Positions 36,715 through 47,104 of a DNA stretch of 64,000 nt are shown piece after piece. The stretch is taken from NCBI RefSeq assembly GCF_032854445.1, contig NC_088295.1, positions 91,071,805 through 91,135,804 of the forward strand. Direction: 5' to 3'. Both the position numbers and the translations under genes were made by a program. Below the pieces are notes generated by a model. That model was not told the DNA's origin. It searched no databases and worked only from the letters and a program-made list of their open reading frames with translations. The stretch's first letter is position 1; every line of letters starts with the position of its first letter. Source of the stretch: Liolophura sinensis (lineage: Eukaryota; Mollusca; Polyplacophora; Chitonida; Chitonidae).

Positions 36715-37035
36715 TAACATGGTTCTAATCCACATGTTTAATACTTAGGAAGTACAAGTATATGGTTCTAATCCACATGTTTAATACTTAGGAAGTACAA
36801 GTATATGGTTCTAATCCACATGTTTAATACTTAGGAAGTACAAGTATATGGTTCTAATCCACAGGTTTAATACTTAGGAAGTACAAGTATGTGGTTAAAA
36901 CACACATGTTTAATACCTAGGAAATACAAGTATATGGTTCTAATCCACATGTTATATACGTGTATATAGGAAGTACAAGTATATGGTTAAAACACACGTT
37001 TAATACTTAGAAAGTACAAGTATATGGTTCCACCC
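36715..37035. repeat. 44-bp tandem repeat, seven copies, intron 1
   Basis: Unit ATGGTTCTAATCCACATGTT then TAATACTTAGGAAGTACAAGTAT. Confidence 0.92.
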
Positions 37036-37139
37036 CAAATCACTCCAGTAACGATGTCATTGTTTTTTTTTTACTACATGTAGTCGATGTGAGGTTATAA
37101 TTTTAAATAATTCAGTTCTTTTTGTCGTCTTTTTTCCAG

Positions 37140-37163
37140 GAAACGCTTTTTAATGGTCTGAAG
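37140..37163 (+). CDS. CA exon 2 candidate: 24-bp micro-exon with in-frame TAA
   Basis: Between TTTTTTCCAG and AAG|GTAAGC, phase 1 to 1. It reads GNAF-stop-WSE and joins exon 3 as WSEG-ASDPSTW. This lines up with the W-S-Y-x-G-x-x-G-P-x-x-W start of alpha carbonic anhydrases. The TAA is at 37151-37153. If the exon is not real, the gene loses this lesion. Confidence 0.45.
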
Positions 37164-37189
37164 GTAAGCATCTTTCCTATTCAAAGCAT

Positions 37190-37745
37190 CTCCTTAATGA
37201 TTACACACTTACTTACAACATCTCCTTAATGATTATACACTTACTTACAACACCATTTAATCATTATACACTTACTTACAACACCTTCTTAATCATTATA
37301 TACTTACATACAACACCTCCTTAATCATTATCGGTAGATCCAGGATCAATCCTTGATCGAGTCACACCTAAGACTTTAAAAGAGGAAGTTGTAACTTCCT
37401 TGCTTGGCGTTCAGCATGAAGGGGATGGTGCAACGACTGGTTGACCCGTATCAGTGTAATGGCTCAGGCGGAGCGGCTTACTTGCCTTCGGTAAGTCGTC
37501 TCAGTGAAGCAACACTAGATAAAAGAGCGGTGAAAATCAGTCCTGCTACAAGGAGGCACATGCACACGTACCTGTAACCTAAGGATTCCTGCGTCGTCAT
37601 ATGACTGAAAAATTGTTGAGTACGACGTTAAACCCCAAGCACTCACTCACTCCTTAATCATTATACACGTACTTACAACACCTGCTTAATCATTATGCAC
37701 TTACTTACAACACCGCCTTGATCATTTTACACTTACCTACAACAT
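37190..37745. repeat. 33-bp tandem repeat split by a SINE
   Basis: Units CTTACTTACAACACCTCCTT then AATCATTATACA on both sides (37190-37331 and 37650-37745) of the SINE at 37332-37650. Confidence 0.88.
37332..37650 (+). mobile_element. SINE, ACGTTAAACCCCAAGCACTCAC tail family
   Basis: Starts GGTAGATCCAGGATCAATCC, ends GACGTTAAACCCCAAGCACT then CACTCACTC. It is 5'-truncated compared with the copy at 56183. Nearly identical to the copies at 38862 and 56183. Confidence 0.85.
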
Positions 37746-38008
37746 GTCGTTAATACACCATACGGGAACTAGACTGGTTGTTGTTTACCAGTATTGAATA
37801 TGCTGTAGTCCAATCACTGGTTTGTATGTATATATGCAATGGAACATTCATTTATGAGGGCAAAGGTAATCTAGTTAAGAAACGAAGGTAATTGATGGAA
37901 AAGTTCAACTACTGAGTACAAAAAATCCACAAATGATGTATACAAGGTGTTCCAAACAATACCAAACTTAAAAACACAAATTCTTTTCACCAAATATACA
38001 CCAAACAG

Positions 38009-38188
38009 CTTCGGATCCGAGCACATGGGCCGACGAGTGTAAGTTCTGTGGGGGCCTAAACCAGCCCCCTGTGGACACCTGTACAGATGATGTTGTGCCC
38101 AACCCCACCCTGAATAACTTAGTCTACATCAACTTTGACAAAGAGACCAAGGGAAAACTGACACTACTGAACATACATACAGCCCAAC
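38009..38188 (+). CDS. CA exon 3: N-terminal core of the carbonic anhydrase domain
   Basis: Acceptor ACACCAAACAG. It encodes STWADECKFCGGLNQPPVDT then a conserved D..T…L.LLN..HTAQ. The 3' end is set by homology. The expected donor after HTAQ reads CAAC|ACAAAAT rather than CAAG|GTAAAAT, and no GT further on gives the phase needed by exon 4. Confidence 0.75.
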
Positions 38189-38315
38189 ACAAAATTTTAA
38201 TGCATGTTAATATTGCTAATTATTTAGTCAGACAAGTAATGTAAAGGTTGTGATGCAAAACAACTGGCATCCAGTAAATAAGATTCACACGTCAAAACTA
38301 TGTTACGTATTTCAG

Positions 38316-38467
38316 TTCAACTCACGGGATTTAACAAGGCGCTGTCCATCAAAGAAGGCGGGTTACCAGCTAAACGGTATGTTCTAGAGCAACTCCACTT
38401 CCACGTAGGTGCCGAGGATGGCAGAGGCTCAGAACACGACGTCAACGGAGAATTTATTGAGGCTGAG
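38316..38467 (+). CDS. CA exon 4: zinc-binding strand
   Basis: Acceptor TTACGTATTTCAG. It encodes QLTGFNKALSIKEGGLPAKR, VLEQLHFHVG with two zinc ligands, and GSEHDVNGEFIEAE. The Glu before exon 5 is the conserved Glu117-equivalent. The donor position reads GAG|GAAAAGT. A T-to-A change explains it as a former GAG|GTAAAGT. Confidence 0.85.
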
Positions 38468-38861
38468 GAAAAGTCTTACTTACAATTTAATCAGGAGCAT
38501 TGGGGGTGGTTTTGTTTAATCTTACTCACACTCAAAGCGCACAAGAGGATTGGGTGAATTTCGTATGTGTATTCAATACCCTACTGGTGTAAATTCCAGT
38601 AAGTAATCTTTACAACCAATTAGACACCACTCTCACTCAAAAAACATTTTCTGTCCGAACTGCTAAATGACCGGTCTCTCTCTCTCCCAAACCATCCCGA
38701 ACAAATTGATAAACGTTATATTACAGGGTTCTTCGCACAACAAGGCTAACACAAAGTCACCAGTGTAGCTCACATAGGGTGGATAACTCGAACATGTTAA
38801 TACAGATAGATGGCATACAACATGATGTGTTCTAGCTAACAACGTCGACTACAGCACCGGA

Positions 38862-39176
38862 CCGGTAGATCCAGGATCAATCCTTGATCGAGTCACACCT
38901 AAGACTTTAAAAGAGGAAGTTGTAACTTCTTCGCTTGGCGTTCAGCATGAAGGGGATAGTGCAACGACTGGTTGACCCGTATCAGTGTAATGGCTCGGGC
39001 GGGGCAGTTTACTTGCCTTCGGTAGGTCTCAGTGAAGCAACACTAGATAAAAGAGCGGTGAAAATCAGTCCTGCTACAAGGAGGCACATTACACGTACAT
39101 GCACCCTAAGGATTCCTTCGTCGTCATATGACTGAAAAATTGTTGAGTACGACGTTAAACCCCAAGCACTTACTCA
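38862..39176 (+). mobile_element. SINE, ACGTTAAACCCCAAGCACT tail family, intron 4
   Basis: Same sequence as the intron 2 copy with scattered differences, ending AACCCCAAGCACTTACTCAC. Its presence next to the broken exon 4 donor is noted, but it does not overlap it. Confidence 0.85.
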
Positions 39177-39460
39177 CCCGACTACAGCACCTGGTTATCA
39201 CGCATAAAACAACGTGGAGGTCAGTTAAAGGTGCTTTTGGGAAAAAAATGACTTAGAAAGTCAGCAAGTGTTGTGATCTACGAACACTGGTATTAATTAT
39301 GTTGTGAACCCATATCACGCCTACGAAAATTCCAGATGCAGTTGCATACGGGTCCTTCAGTAATATAGGTAGTTTTCCGTGAGGTTACCCTTACGTATAG
39401 CGATTTACAGAATGAAAATTGTGCTGATTTCAGAGAAGTTCATGCTTGATTTTGTTACAG

Positions 39461-39553
39461 ATGCACCTAGTGTTTTATTCTACCAAATATGAGAGCTTTG
39501 ATGCTGCCCAGAACAGGCCCCAAGGTTTAGCCGTTATTGCCGTCTTATTTGAG
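39461..39553 (+). CDS. CA exon 5: third zinc ligand
   Basis: Acceptor GATTTTGTTACAG, donor TTTGAG|GTCAGT, 31 codons, phase 0 to 0. It encodes MHLVFYSTKYESF and GLAVIAVLFE. The zinc His is kept. The His usually three residues later (HLVHYN) is Phe. Confidence 0.88.
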
Positions 39554-39893
39554 GTCAGTTTACACGAAGTTCTGACGAATAAGATAAGTTTTGTCTGCAC
39601 ATGTATTAAGAACTTACTCGAAAAAATAAAAATACTCGAAATTCATATAATTATTCATCTTAATTCCATCTTAAAGGAAGGTTTGCTGGACGAGACTGAG
39701 GCAGAAAATAAATGTATCTTGCATTCTTTAATATCAGAGATTGGAAATCTGTTTGATCCATACCAATAAGAAGTTGCCCCTATGAGAGAAGTTTCATTTT
39801 TTTGAAACGCTACTTTTTCTGAAATGCTAGCTTACATTGCAGACATGTTAAATTGTTAGCATCTATATCTGTATTATTCAATGCTTTCTGTAG

Positions 39894-39960
39894 GCCGGCG
39901 GTGACGACAACGACGGTTTGGAGCCTATAATAAAGCAACTATCTAACATTTGAAAACCAG
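39894..39960 (+). CDS. CA exon 6, with in-frame TGA
   Basis: Acceptor TGCTTTCTGTAG, donor ACCAG|GTAATG, phase 0 to 1. It encodes GDDNDGLEPIIKQLSNI, then TGA (39951-39953), then KP-G. Confidence 0.82.
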
Positions 39961-40165
39961 GTAATGATCAGACAAAATGATGAATTCGATTGCTGAGAAT
40001 ATGTATTCTTAGTAGTCAGTTTATAGGCAATACGTTGACGTAATTGTTTTTGTTTCTGTGCATTTAATTAAATACTGAATAAGAACGTCGAATCTGTTGA
40101 TTTCCCTTAGTATATGAAACACGTTTGGAAACATATTCATCCATGTTTTAAATGCCCTGTGTAAG

Positions 40166-40323
40166 GTACCAAAACCACTATTGAACCGATGAAGGTCGGG
40201 AATCTACTGCCGGATGATATCAGCCGCTGGTACATATATCGGGGCAGTCTAACCACCCCACCGTGTTTCCAGAGTGTCATCTGGACCATCTACAAGGATC
40301 TGGCTAAGATATCAAAGGAACAG
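40166..40323 (+). CDS. CA exon 7: TTPPC active-site block
   Basis: Acceptor CCCTGTGTAAG, donor GAACAG|GTAAGC, phase 1 to 0. It encodes TKTTIEPMKVGNLLPDD, RGSLTTPPCFQSVIWTIYKD and ends ISKEQ. Open throughout and the best preserved exon of the gene. Confidence 0.92.
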
Positions 40324-41165
40324 GTAAGCTGAAGTGTCATATGGACCATCTGCCAGTCCCTGGCTAAGATATTAAACATCTAGGTAGGCTAGGGTGTCAT
40401 CTAGACCATCTACATGGATACATCTATCTGACCGTATAGATATCAGAGAGACAGATAAGCTGACGTGTGATATGGACCATCTACATGGACCTGATCAAGA
40501 TATCAGAGAGACATGAAAGCTGACGTGTCATATGGACCATCCACATGGACCTGATCAAGTTATCAGACAGACAGGTAAGCTGACATGTCATCTGGACCAT
40601 CTACATGGACTTGATCAAGTTATCAGAGGAGAGGAAAGCCGGCGTGTCATCTGGACCATCTACATGGACCTGATCAAGTTATCAGAGGAGAGGAAAGCCG
40701 GCGTGTCATCTGGACCATCTACATGGACCTGATCAAGTTATCAGAGAGACAGGAAAGCTGGCGTGTCATCTGGACCATATACATGGATGTGATCAAGATC
40801 TGATCAAGATATCAGAGAGACAGGTAAGCTGACGTGTCATCTGGACCATCTACATGGACCTGACTAAGATATCAGAGAGACAGGTAAGCTGACGTGTCAT
40901 CTGGATCATCTACATGGACCTGATTAAGATATCAGAGGGACAGGTAAGCTGACGTGTCATTTGGACCATCTACATGGACCTGATTAAGATATCAGAGAGA
41001 CAGGTAAGCTGACGTGTCATTTGGACCATCTACATGGACCTGATTAAGATATCAGAGAGACAGGTAAGCTGACGTGTCATCTGGACCACCTACATGGACC
41101 TGGTTAAGATATCAGAGGGACAGGTAAGCTGACGTGTCATTTGGACCATCTACATGGACCTGAAC
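40324..41165 (+). repeat. 60-bp minisatellite made of exon 7 end plus splice donor
   Basis: About 14 copies of GTGTCATCTGGACCATCTAC, then ATGGACCTGATCAAGATATCAGAGAGACAG|GTAAGCTGAC. The exon 7 end is GTGTCATCTGGACCATCTAC, then AAGGATCTGGCTAAGATATCAAAGGAACAG|GTAAGCTGAA. Each unit thus carries about 50 bp of coding sequence and a near-perfect donor. Confidence 0.96.
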
Positions 41166-41667
41166 ATATACAAGAATCGGACCAATAGAACCAGAAGTAG
41201 CGGTAGAACACTCTGTTTTCTTCTGTGAAGCTGCAGTACTTGCGTACTACTCAGCTGTTTATGTGCTCACGAAAACTAATAATTGTGACGTAATAAAAAA
41301 AGAGCGAAAGAGTTCGTAAGTTTGAACCGTTTTGTTACATGCAAAATGGGATTTTACGACTTCCACATTTCACAAATTTGTGGTCATTTCTGTTCTGTCT
41401 TGGACTTTGACATAGTATATTTTCTGTAGCCCGTCTTACTAATCTATCTTAACACTATGTCAAGCACATTCACTACAGTTACGTATCTCCTCGTTATATG
41501 TTGTCATAGATATTATGCCAGGCGCGGGATGCGACTGGTTGGTAAGACGAACCCCTGGCGGCAAATACCGGCTGGGGACATGCTTGTTTAATTGTACTAT
41601 TAATAATATGAGACCAATGTGTCTGTATATTTATGTTAAGTTCTTGTGTTGAATGTCTCGTTTTCAG

Positions 41668-42411
41668 TTACGTAAGTTTCGGAATAGTGTGCGTTCGCAA
41701 GAAGGTGGACATCTTGTTGATGTCGCCTGATAGAAAAAAAAACACAAGAGACTGTTCCCCGGTACATTGTGAGGACAACGGCTACGGGGATAACGGCAAC
41801 GGTAACAATGATAATGGAAAGAACGGGAACAACGGCAACGGTAACAACGGCAACGGAAAGAGCGGGAACAACGGAAGAAACAGAACAACGGAAACGGGAA
41901 CAACGGGAACAGCGGGAACAGCGGGAACAGCGAGAACAGCGGGAACAGCGGAAACAACGGAAACGGAAGGCGATACGGAGATAACGGAGGTGCCAGCTGT
42001 ATAAATCGGAAACGAAACGATGAAAACAAATGCTGGTAGAGCTCTGATTGTTATTACGGCCGAGACCGGAATGGCAATGGAAATGGTAATGGCAACGGCA
42101 ATGGAAATGGGAACGACAAGGAAAATGGCAACGCTAATGGTAATGGTCATGCCAATGGCAATGGTAATGGCAATGGCAATGGAAATGGCAACGGCAACGG
42201 CAACGGAAATGGCAATGGAAATGGCAACGGTAATGGTAAAGGCAACGGCAATGGCAATGGCAATGGAAATGGAAATGGCTATAAATTTGATTTCATGATA
42301 TATTCGCTGGATAGCTGCTTTGCAACAATAAACCTAACCGTCTTGCCTAACTGTTTCACTATTGCTAGAATAAAGAACGACTTGCACAAAGAACCAACTG
42401 CTTGTACCTGA
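41668..42411 (+). CDS. CA exon 8: domain end and Gly-Asn repeat tail, frame-disrupted
   Basis: Acceptor GTCTCGTTTTCAG. It starts LRKFRNSVRSQEGGHLVD, the normal end of the domain, then meets TGA (41728-41730) unless the frame moves +1 near 41717. In the +1 frame comes a Cys-containing link and GN block 1 (about 41773-41877). A -1 shift near 41877 returns to the first frame for a GNS/GN block 2 (about 41885-41975). A Cys-containing link ends at TAG (42037-42039). The same frame resumes with GN block 3 (about 42073-42282) and ends KFDFMIYSLDSC… at TGA 42409. Confidence 0.75.
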
Positions 42412-42950
42412 AAAAAGCTTCCATCAGATCTCCTGTAATGTTGTGATTCCAGGGACGTGGAATTTCGTTTTCGATTACTCCTTCCTTAATTCTTCCAAGA
42501 AGGGGACTCACACAGACTGCGCTGGAGTGCTTCCACGGAATCGGCGAGATTTTGTAATGTACACGTTAACGTAAAGGTAATGGAAGTGACGGCGTAGTAG
42601 AATCGCAGATACCAACGCATGGGGCGTGGAAAGCTGTAATTGAAGCGTGAAGTAATTGCATAAAGTAACACAATCACAAACACAGTCGCATGTCCGCGGG
42701 AACACAGTCTAAGATTTTTCGCACCATTCGAACAATTTCATGCATTTGAAAATAAAACATAATTTCACACTGGTACTATTGTCTTCTTTGATCTGTGTTA
42801 CAGACTTGCACATTCAAGCTCAAGGAAAATAGGCATGCCATATGTAGTCTTGGTAGAACATGAATATACTCTGTGTGTGCAGATTGCAAAAAGAAAAACA
42901 AAAAGAGAAAAGCATGCAACTGTAAGGTTACAAGCTTACACCTGACATTT
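42412..42950. other. 3' flank of the carbonic anhydrase gene
   Basis: Unique sequence. AATAAA occurs at about 42751 (GAAAATAAAACAT), a possible polyadenylation signal. Minus-strand frames at 42486-42705 have no recognisable domain. Confidence 0.4.
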
Positions 42951-42954
42951 CTTG

Positions 42955-43258
42955 GGGACTTAGGATCAATCCTGGGTCGTGTCACACCTAAGACCTTAAA
43001 AGAGGAACTGGTAACTTCTTCGCTTGGCATTCGGCATGAAGGGGATAGTGCAACGACTGGTATATGGTAGTAGTATAGTAGCTCGGGCGGGTCGGCTTAC
43101 TTGCCTTCGGTAAGCCATCTCAGAGAAGCAGCACTAGATAAAAGAGCGGTAGAAATCCGTCCTTCAACAAGGAGGCACATTACATGCACTCTAAAAATTC
43201 CTTCGGTATCATATGACTGAAAAGTTGTTAAGTACGACGTTAAACCGAAGCACTCACT
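42955..43258 (+). mobile_element. SINE, ACGTTAAACC tail family, divergent copy
   Basis: GGACTTAGGATCAATCCTGG through GTACGACGTTAAACCGAAGC. More diverged than the copies in the gene introns. Confidence 0.8.
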
Positions 43259-43267
43259 TACTTGGAA

Positions 43268-43626
43268 ACGCTTCGGTGGCCTAATGGTTTGAACGTTCGC
43301 CTCGAATTCGGGAGACTTGGGATGAAATCGGGCGTCGGGTCATACCAAAAACTTTACAAGAGCACTTGTTGCTGTCTCGCTTAGCCTTCACCACTGAGAC
43401 GTCCAAAGAAACAGAACTGGTTGATCCGGTATCAGTATAACGTCACTGGGTTGGGTGTCATTTCTGCTGTCTTCGACATGATGCTTCAGTGGCGGCAAGA
43501 CTTTGGGGACATGGACTCGCCCTACCACAAAGAGGCACAGTACATGTATATGTACACACACCTTATGACTGCGTTTTCATATCAATGAAAAATTGTTCAG
43601 TACGACATAAAACTTCAAGCATACGT
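43268..43626 (+). mobile_element. SINE, GTGGCCTAATGG head family
   Basis: tRNA-like head CTTCGGTGGCCTAATGGTTT … GAATTCGGGAGACTTGGGAT, and a tail GAAAAATTGTTCAGTACGAC. An inverted relative lies at 55772-56100. Confidence 0.75.
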
Positions 43627-43629
43627 ACA

Positions 43630-44285
43630 TATATTATTTGGGTGAAGTTTACACTGTAAAAACTCGTGCTGTTTCACAGCATAAAGTACTGGCAACATTG
43701 TGACCAGTAAATTTAGCTGTATGTTTCAGCACCCCTTGTTCGCCTTGTCACTTTAGATGTCTACTGCAAATTACCAGTAAAACCTAGTGAAAATGATCAG
43801 AGGTTCACAGCACATTTGAAAGCAAAAATGCATTGGTTACAGATGAGGATTTGCAGTATGCTTCTCTGCAATAATATAGTGCTTTATTATAAATGTATAC
43901 TAAATATCATGCAAAGTTATATTATTTGTCACTGAAGAATTACGAGGTCTCTAGATGTAAAGTAAATCTATGCCTCGACATTTATAGACATTTATATTAT
44001 AGCCGTCAACCAAGATGGACGTTGCAGGTGAATAAGCGTAAGGCCCATTCCCAAGGCGAGGTTTAAAACAAACTACCAAAGAACAAAGTATATAATGTAC
44101 GAAAATAGGACGGAATTATGCAAAGAGAAGCAGTTATCAGTTTTCAATGATGTTGGGAAGACGCTAGACATGTTCTAGTTGACTGAGTGAAATCAGTATT
44201 CAAATCATATACCATCCTAGTCTAAGAATATATGTTGTCGATAACAAAATATGTATCACAGTTGCACTTTACCATTTTGCAATTC
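43630..44285. other. Unique DNA, nothing recognised
   Basis: AT-rich sequence with no array or coding homology seen. Confidence 0.4.
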
Positions 44286-44289
44286 TTAC

Positions 44290-45515
44290 ACTACTGACTA
44301 GTGTGCAATAGTCCCACACCAATTATGGCATGTTACATACAGCACTAGTGTGCAGAAGTCCCCCACCAATTATGGTAGATTACATACAGCACTAGTGTGC
44401 AGCAGTCACACACCAATTATGGCAGATTACATACAGCACTAGTGTGCAGTTGTCCACACCAGTAAGGGCAGCTTACGTACAGCTCTAGTGTGCGGTAGTG
44501 CAACACCAATTATGGCAAGTTACATTTAGCACTAGTGTGCAGTATTCCCAAGCCAATTATGGCAGGTTACATACAGCATTAGTGTGCAGTTGTCCACACC
44601 AATTATGGCAGCTTACAGACAGCACCAGTGTGCAGTTGTCCACACCAATTATGGCAGGTTACGTACAGCTCTAGTGTGCGGTAGTGCAACACCAATTTTG
44701 GCAAGTTACATTCAGCACTAGTGTGCAGTATTCCCAAGCCAATAATGGCAGGTTACATACAGCATTAGTGTGCAGTAGTCCCACACCAATTATGGCAGGT
44801 TACAAACAGCTCTAAGGTGCAGTAGTCTCTCACCAATTATGGCAGGTTCCATACAGCACTAGAGTGCAGTAGTCCCCCACCAATTATGGCAGGTTCCATA
44901 CAGCACTAGTGTGCAGTAGTCCCTCACCAATTATGGCAGGGTCCATACAGACTAGTGTGCAGAAGTCCCACACCGATCATGGCAGGTTCCATACAGCTCT
45001 AAGGTGCAATAGACCCACACCAATTGTGGCAGGTTCCATACAGCACTAGTGTGCAGTAGTCCCACACAAATTATGGCAGTTTACGTACAGCTCTAGTGTG
45101 CGGTAATCCCACACCAATTATGGCAACTTACATACAGCATTAGTGTGCAGTAATCCCGCACAAATTATGGCAGCTTACGTACAACACTAGTGTGCAGTAA
45201 TCCCACACCAATTAAGGCAGCTTACATACAGCACTAGTGTGCAGTATTCCCTCACAAATTTTGGCAGGTTACATTCAGCACTGGTGTGCAGTAGTCCCAC
45301 ACCAATTATGGCAGGTTACGTACAGCACTAGTGTGCAGTAATCCCTCACCTGTTATGGCAGGTTACATACAGCACTAGTGTGCGGTAGTCCCTCACTAAT
45401 TATAACAGCTTACGTACAGCTCTAGTGCGCAGTAGTCTCACACCAGTTATGTCAGTTTTCATACAGCACTAGTGTGCAGCAGTGTCAAACCGATTATGGC
45501 AGATTATACACAACA
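44290..45515. repeat. 48-bp minisatellite, about 25 copies
   Basis: Unit GCACTAGTGTGCAGTAGTCC then CACACCAATTATGGCAGGTTACATACA. Plus-strand units contain GGCAG|GTTAC, a weak donor-like word. No exon with that end was found. Confidence 0.93.
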
Positions 45516-45519
45516 ACGA

Positions 45520-47100
45520 CAGGTCTAAATTGCTATTCCTACTGTTAAACTACAGTGTACCCAGCCTGACATTCATACTTATTAATACTGTAATTTCAGC
45601 AGTAAGTATTCCATAAATAAAAGTTCACTCGAAGATCTGGAACGACTGTAAATCTACAACAAAACTGACTGCAATTTTGGTGACCAGTACTTTCGACTGT
45701 GTACGCACATGTACAGTTGCCTAATCGCCTTGTTTTACTGGAGATTAACAGCATGGCAATTTGTATATTTATAAACAATACACGCAAGCAGCAACTTCAT
45801 TTGAAAAGTATCCCATATAACTAGATTGACTCATTGGTGTTCATGCCGTACCAGGATTACTTCATTTAAAAATTAGAACGGCAGTATTTGAAGGAGGAAA
45901 CTGGACACAGTCCAGAGGAAACCCACGTACCTTGATAAACTGACAGATTTTCCATGACCTCGCATTGCAAAGCCGGGTACAGACCATATTTAAACTTTTC
46001 ACCTCATTGGAAAAAGGCTAGAATTATCTTAAAGCTCATCAAGACTCCAACAAATTTAACGAGAAAGTCTCACAATTACAAATCACAATATATCACTAAA
46101 ATATTAATTATTGGTCACACAAATGCGTAAACTCAGGTAAACTTTTTTTGTAACAATACAAGTGAACTTTTCAAAGAAAATTATACACAAAAAAAAGAAA
46201 TTAGGTGAAAGTGCACTGTATCTTTCATAGCAGTACCTGTAATTACAAGTTGTCAGAACAGAATAAACCATGAATATGCACATAAGAATATAGTTCAGAC
46301 TTGTATAAAGGATACCATTCAAATTGCTAAAAATATCTCTCAGCTGAACATCAGCCAGGACATTAAAAATATACCCACACACATAGGTAAGCCAGTCCGC
46401 TCATGTTGAATGCATTCAAAATCTGAGTCCTTAATTAAAACAATTTAAAGACCGAACTTACATGGCATTGTTGCTGACATTGTGATGTTATCATATTATT
46501 TGTATATCTCACAATGACCGCAAGCCGCCCCCCCCCCCCCCCCCCACACACACACAAATTTGTTTCAATGCATACGCGTGAAACAATGGAAGGGCTGTTT
46601 AACACATTTATACTTCTCCAGATTCTTCTAAAATCTAAATATTTGGAGCCTCTTCAGGTAAACAGAAACCTGGCTGCCATCACAACATAATAGTTGGACT
46701 GTGACATGTAGAAACCCTTCAAAAACCTAACGCCAAACCGTAAAAGACGTGGCTGTAACAAAATCAAAGGGCATCTTACCTGAATCCACGGCACAGTCAG
46801 GTATGTAGACAGCAACATTCTATATTTTCCAGTTAAACTTCTTTAGTAGATTAAGAAATGTTACGACTTTGGGATTGCAGTTTTTTTCGTTTTACTTTCC
46901 CTGGGCGGGTTGAGATTAACCAAACATTTGCAGTGGAACAAAATATCATAAAGGTCAGCTTGTAATATGAGGGCAAAGAAGCTAATAGATACGATGTGCA
47001 TTTGTAGAGAAAGGAAAGTGTGACATCGTTTGTTGGAGATCACTTAATTGCTTACTGGCTTGTGTGCTGGTTACGTCATTTACGTGGAATATGCCTGTGG
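45520..47100. other. Unique DNA with a poly-C/(CA)n tract
   Basis: Includes a C run at about 46527-46544 followed by (CA)n. Open frames here are short and AT-driven. The missing first exon(s) of the Kazal gene may lie here or further left, but I could not identify them. Confidence 0.35.
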
Positions 47101-47104
47101 TTAC

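Larger units (their letters stand above)
36429..42411 (+). pseudogene. Nacrein-type alpha carbonic anhydrase with Gly-Asn repeat tail; multiple lesions
   Basis: Exons on the plus strand: 36429-36489, 37140-37163, 38009-~38188, 38316-38467, 39461-39553, 39894-39960, 40166-40323 and 41668-42411. The product would be a secreted alpha carbonic anhydrase (CO2 hydration) followed by Gly-Asn repeats, the nacrein layout used in shell calcification. Seen: signal peptide; QPPVDT block; LHFHVG with the first two zinc His; GSEHDVNG; MHLVFY with the third zinc His; RGSLTTPPC; a C-terminal LRKFRNS. Lesions: TAA in micro-exon 2, no phase-matching donor for exon 3, GA instead of GT at the exon 4 donor, TGA in exon 6, two opposite one-base shifts and a TAG in exon 8. 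The Trp after the second His is Val. Either a decaying copy or a badly called allele; the substitutions argue against indel error alone. Confidence 0.8.

Noticed and set aside
40532-40732. 66-codon plus-strand frame in the exon 7-derived array
   Set aside because: It is in a different frame from the exon and arises from the 60-bp period.
41516-41595. Alternative last carbonic anhydrase exon (reading QARDATG after TCATAG)
   Set aside because: It needs a frame shift and resembles the family only weakly. The exon at 41668 (LRKFRNS…LVD) matches the expected domain end far better and keeps phase.
41769-42298. Minus-strand and alternate-frame low-complexity ORFs (Phe/Pro/Leu, Met/Ala, Thr/Gly repeats)
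   Set aside because: Period-3/6 shadows of the Gly-Asn coding repeats.
43268-43345. tRNA gene
   Set aside because: tRNA-like boxes are present, but the sequence continues into a SINE body and tail. The same applies at 4.46, 47.34 and 56.18 kb.
46770-46830. Possible minus-strand micro-exon ending GATTCAG|GTAAGA (VAVYIPDCAVDS)
   Set aside because: Good donor and coding-like, but the upstream acceptor (AAAATATAG) lacks a pyrimidine tract and no partner exon was found.
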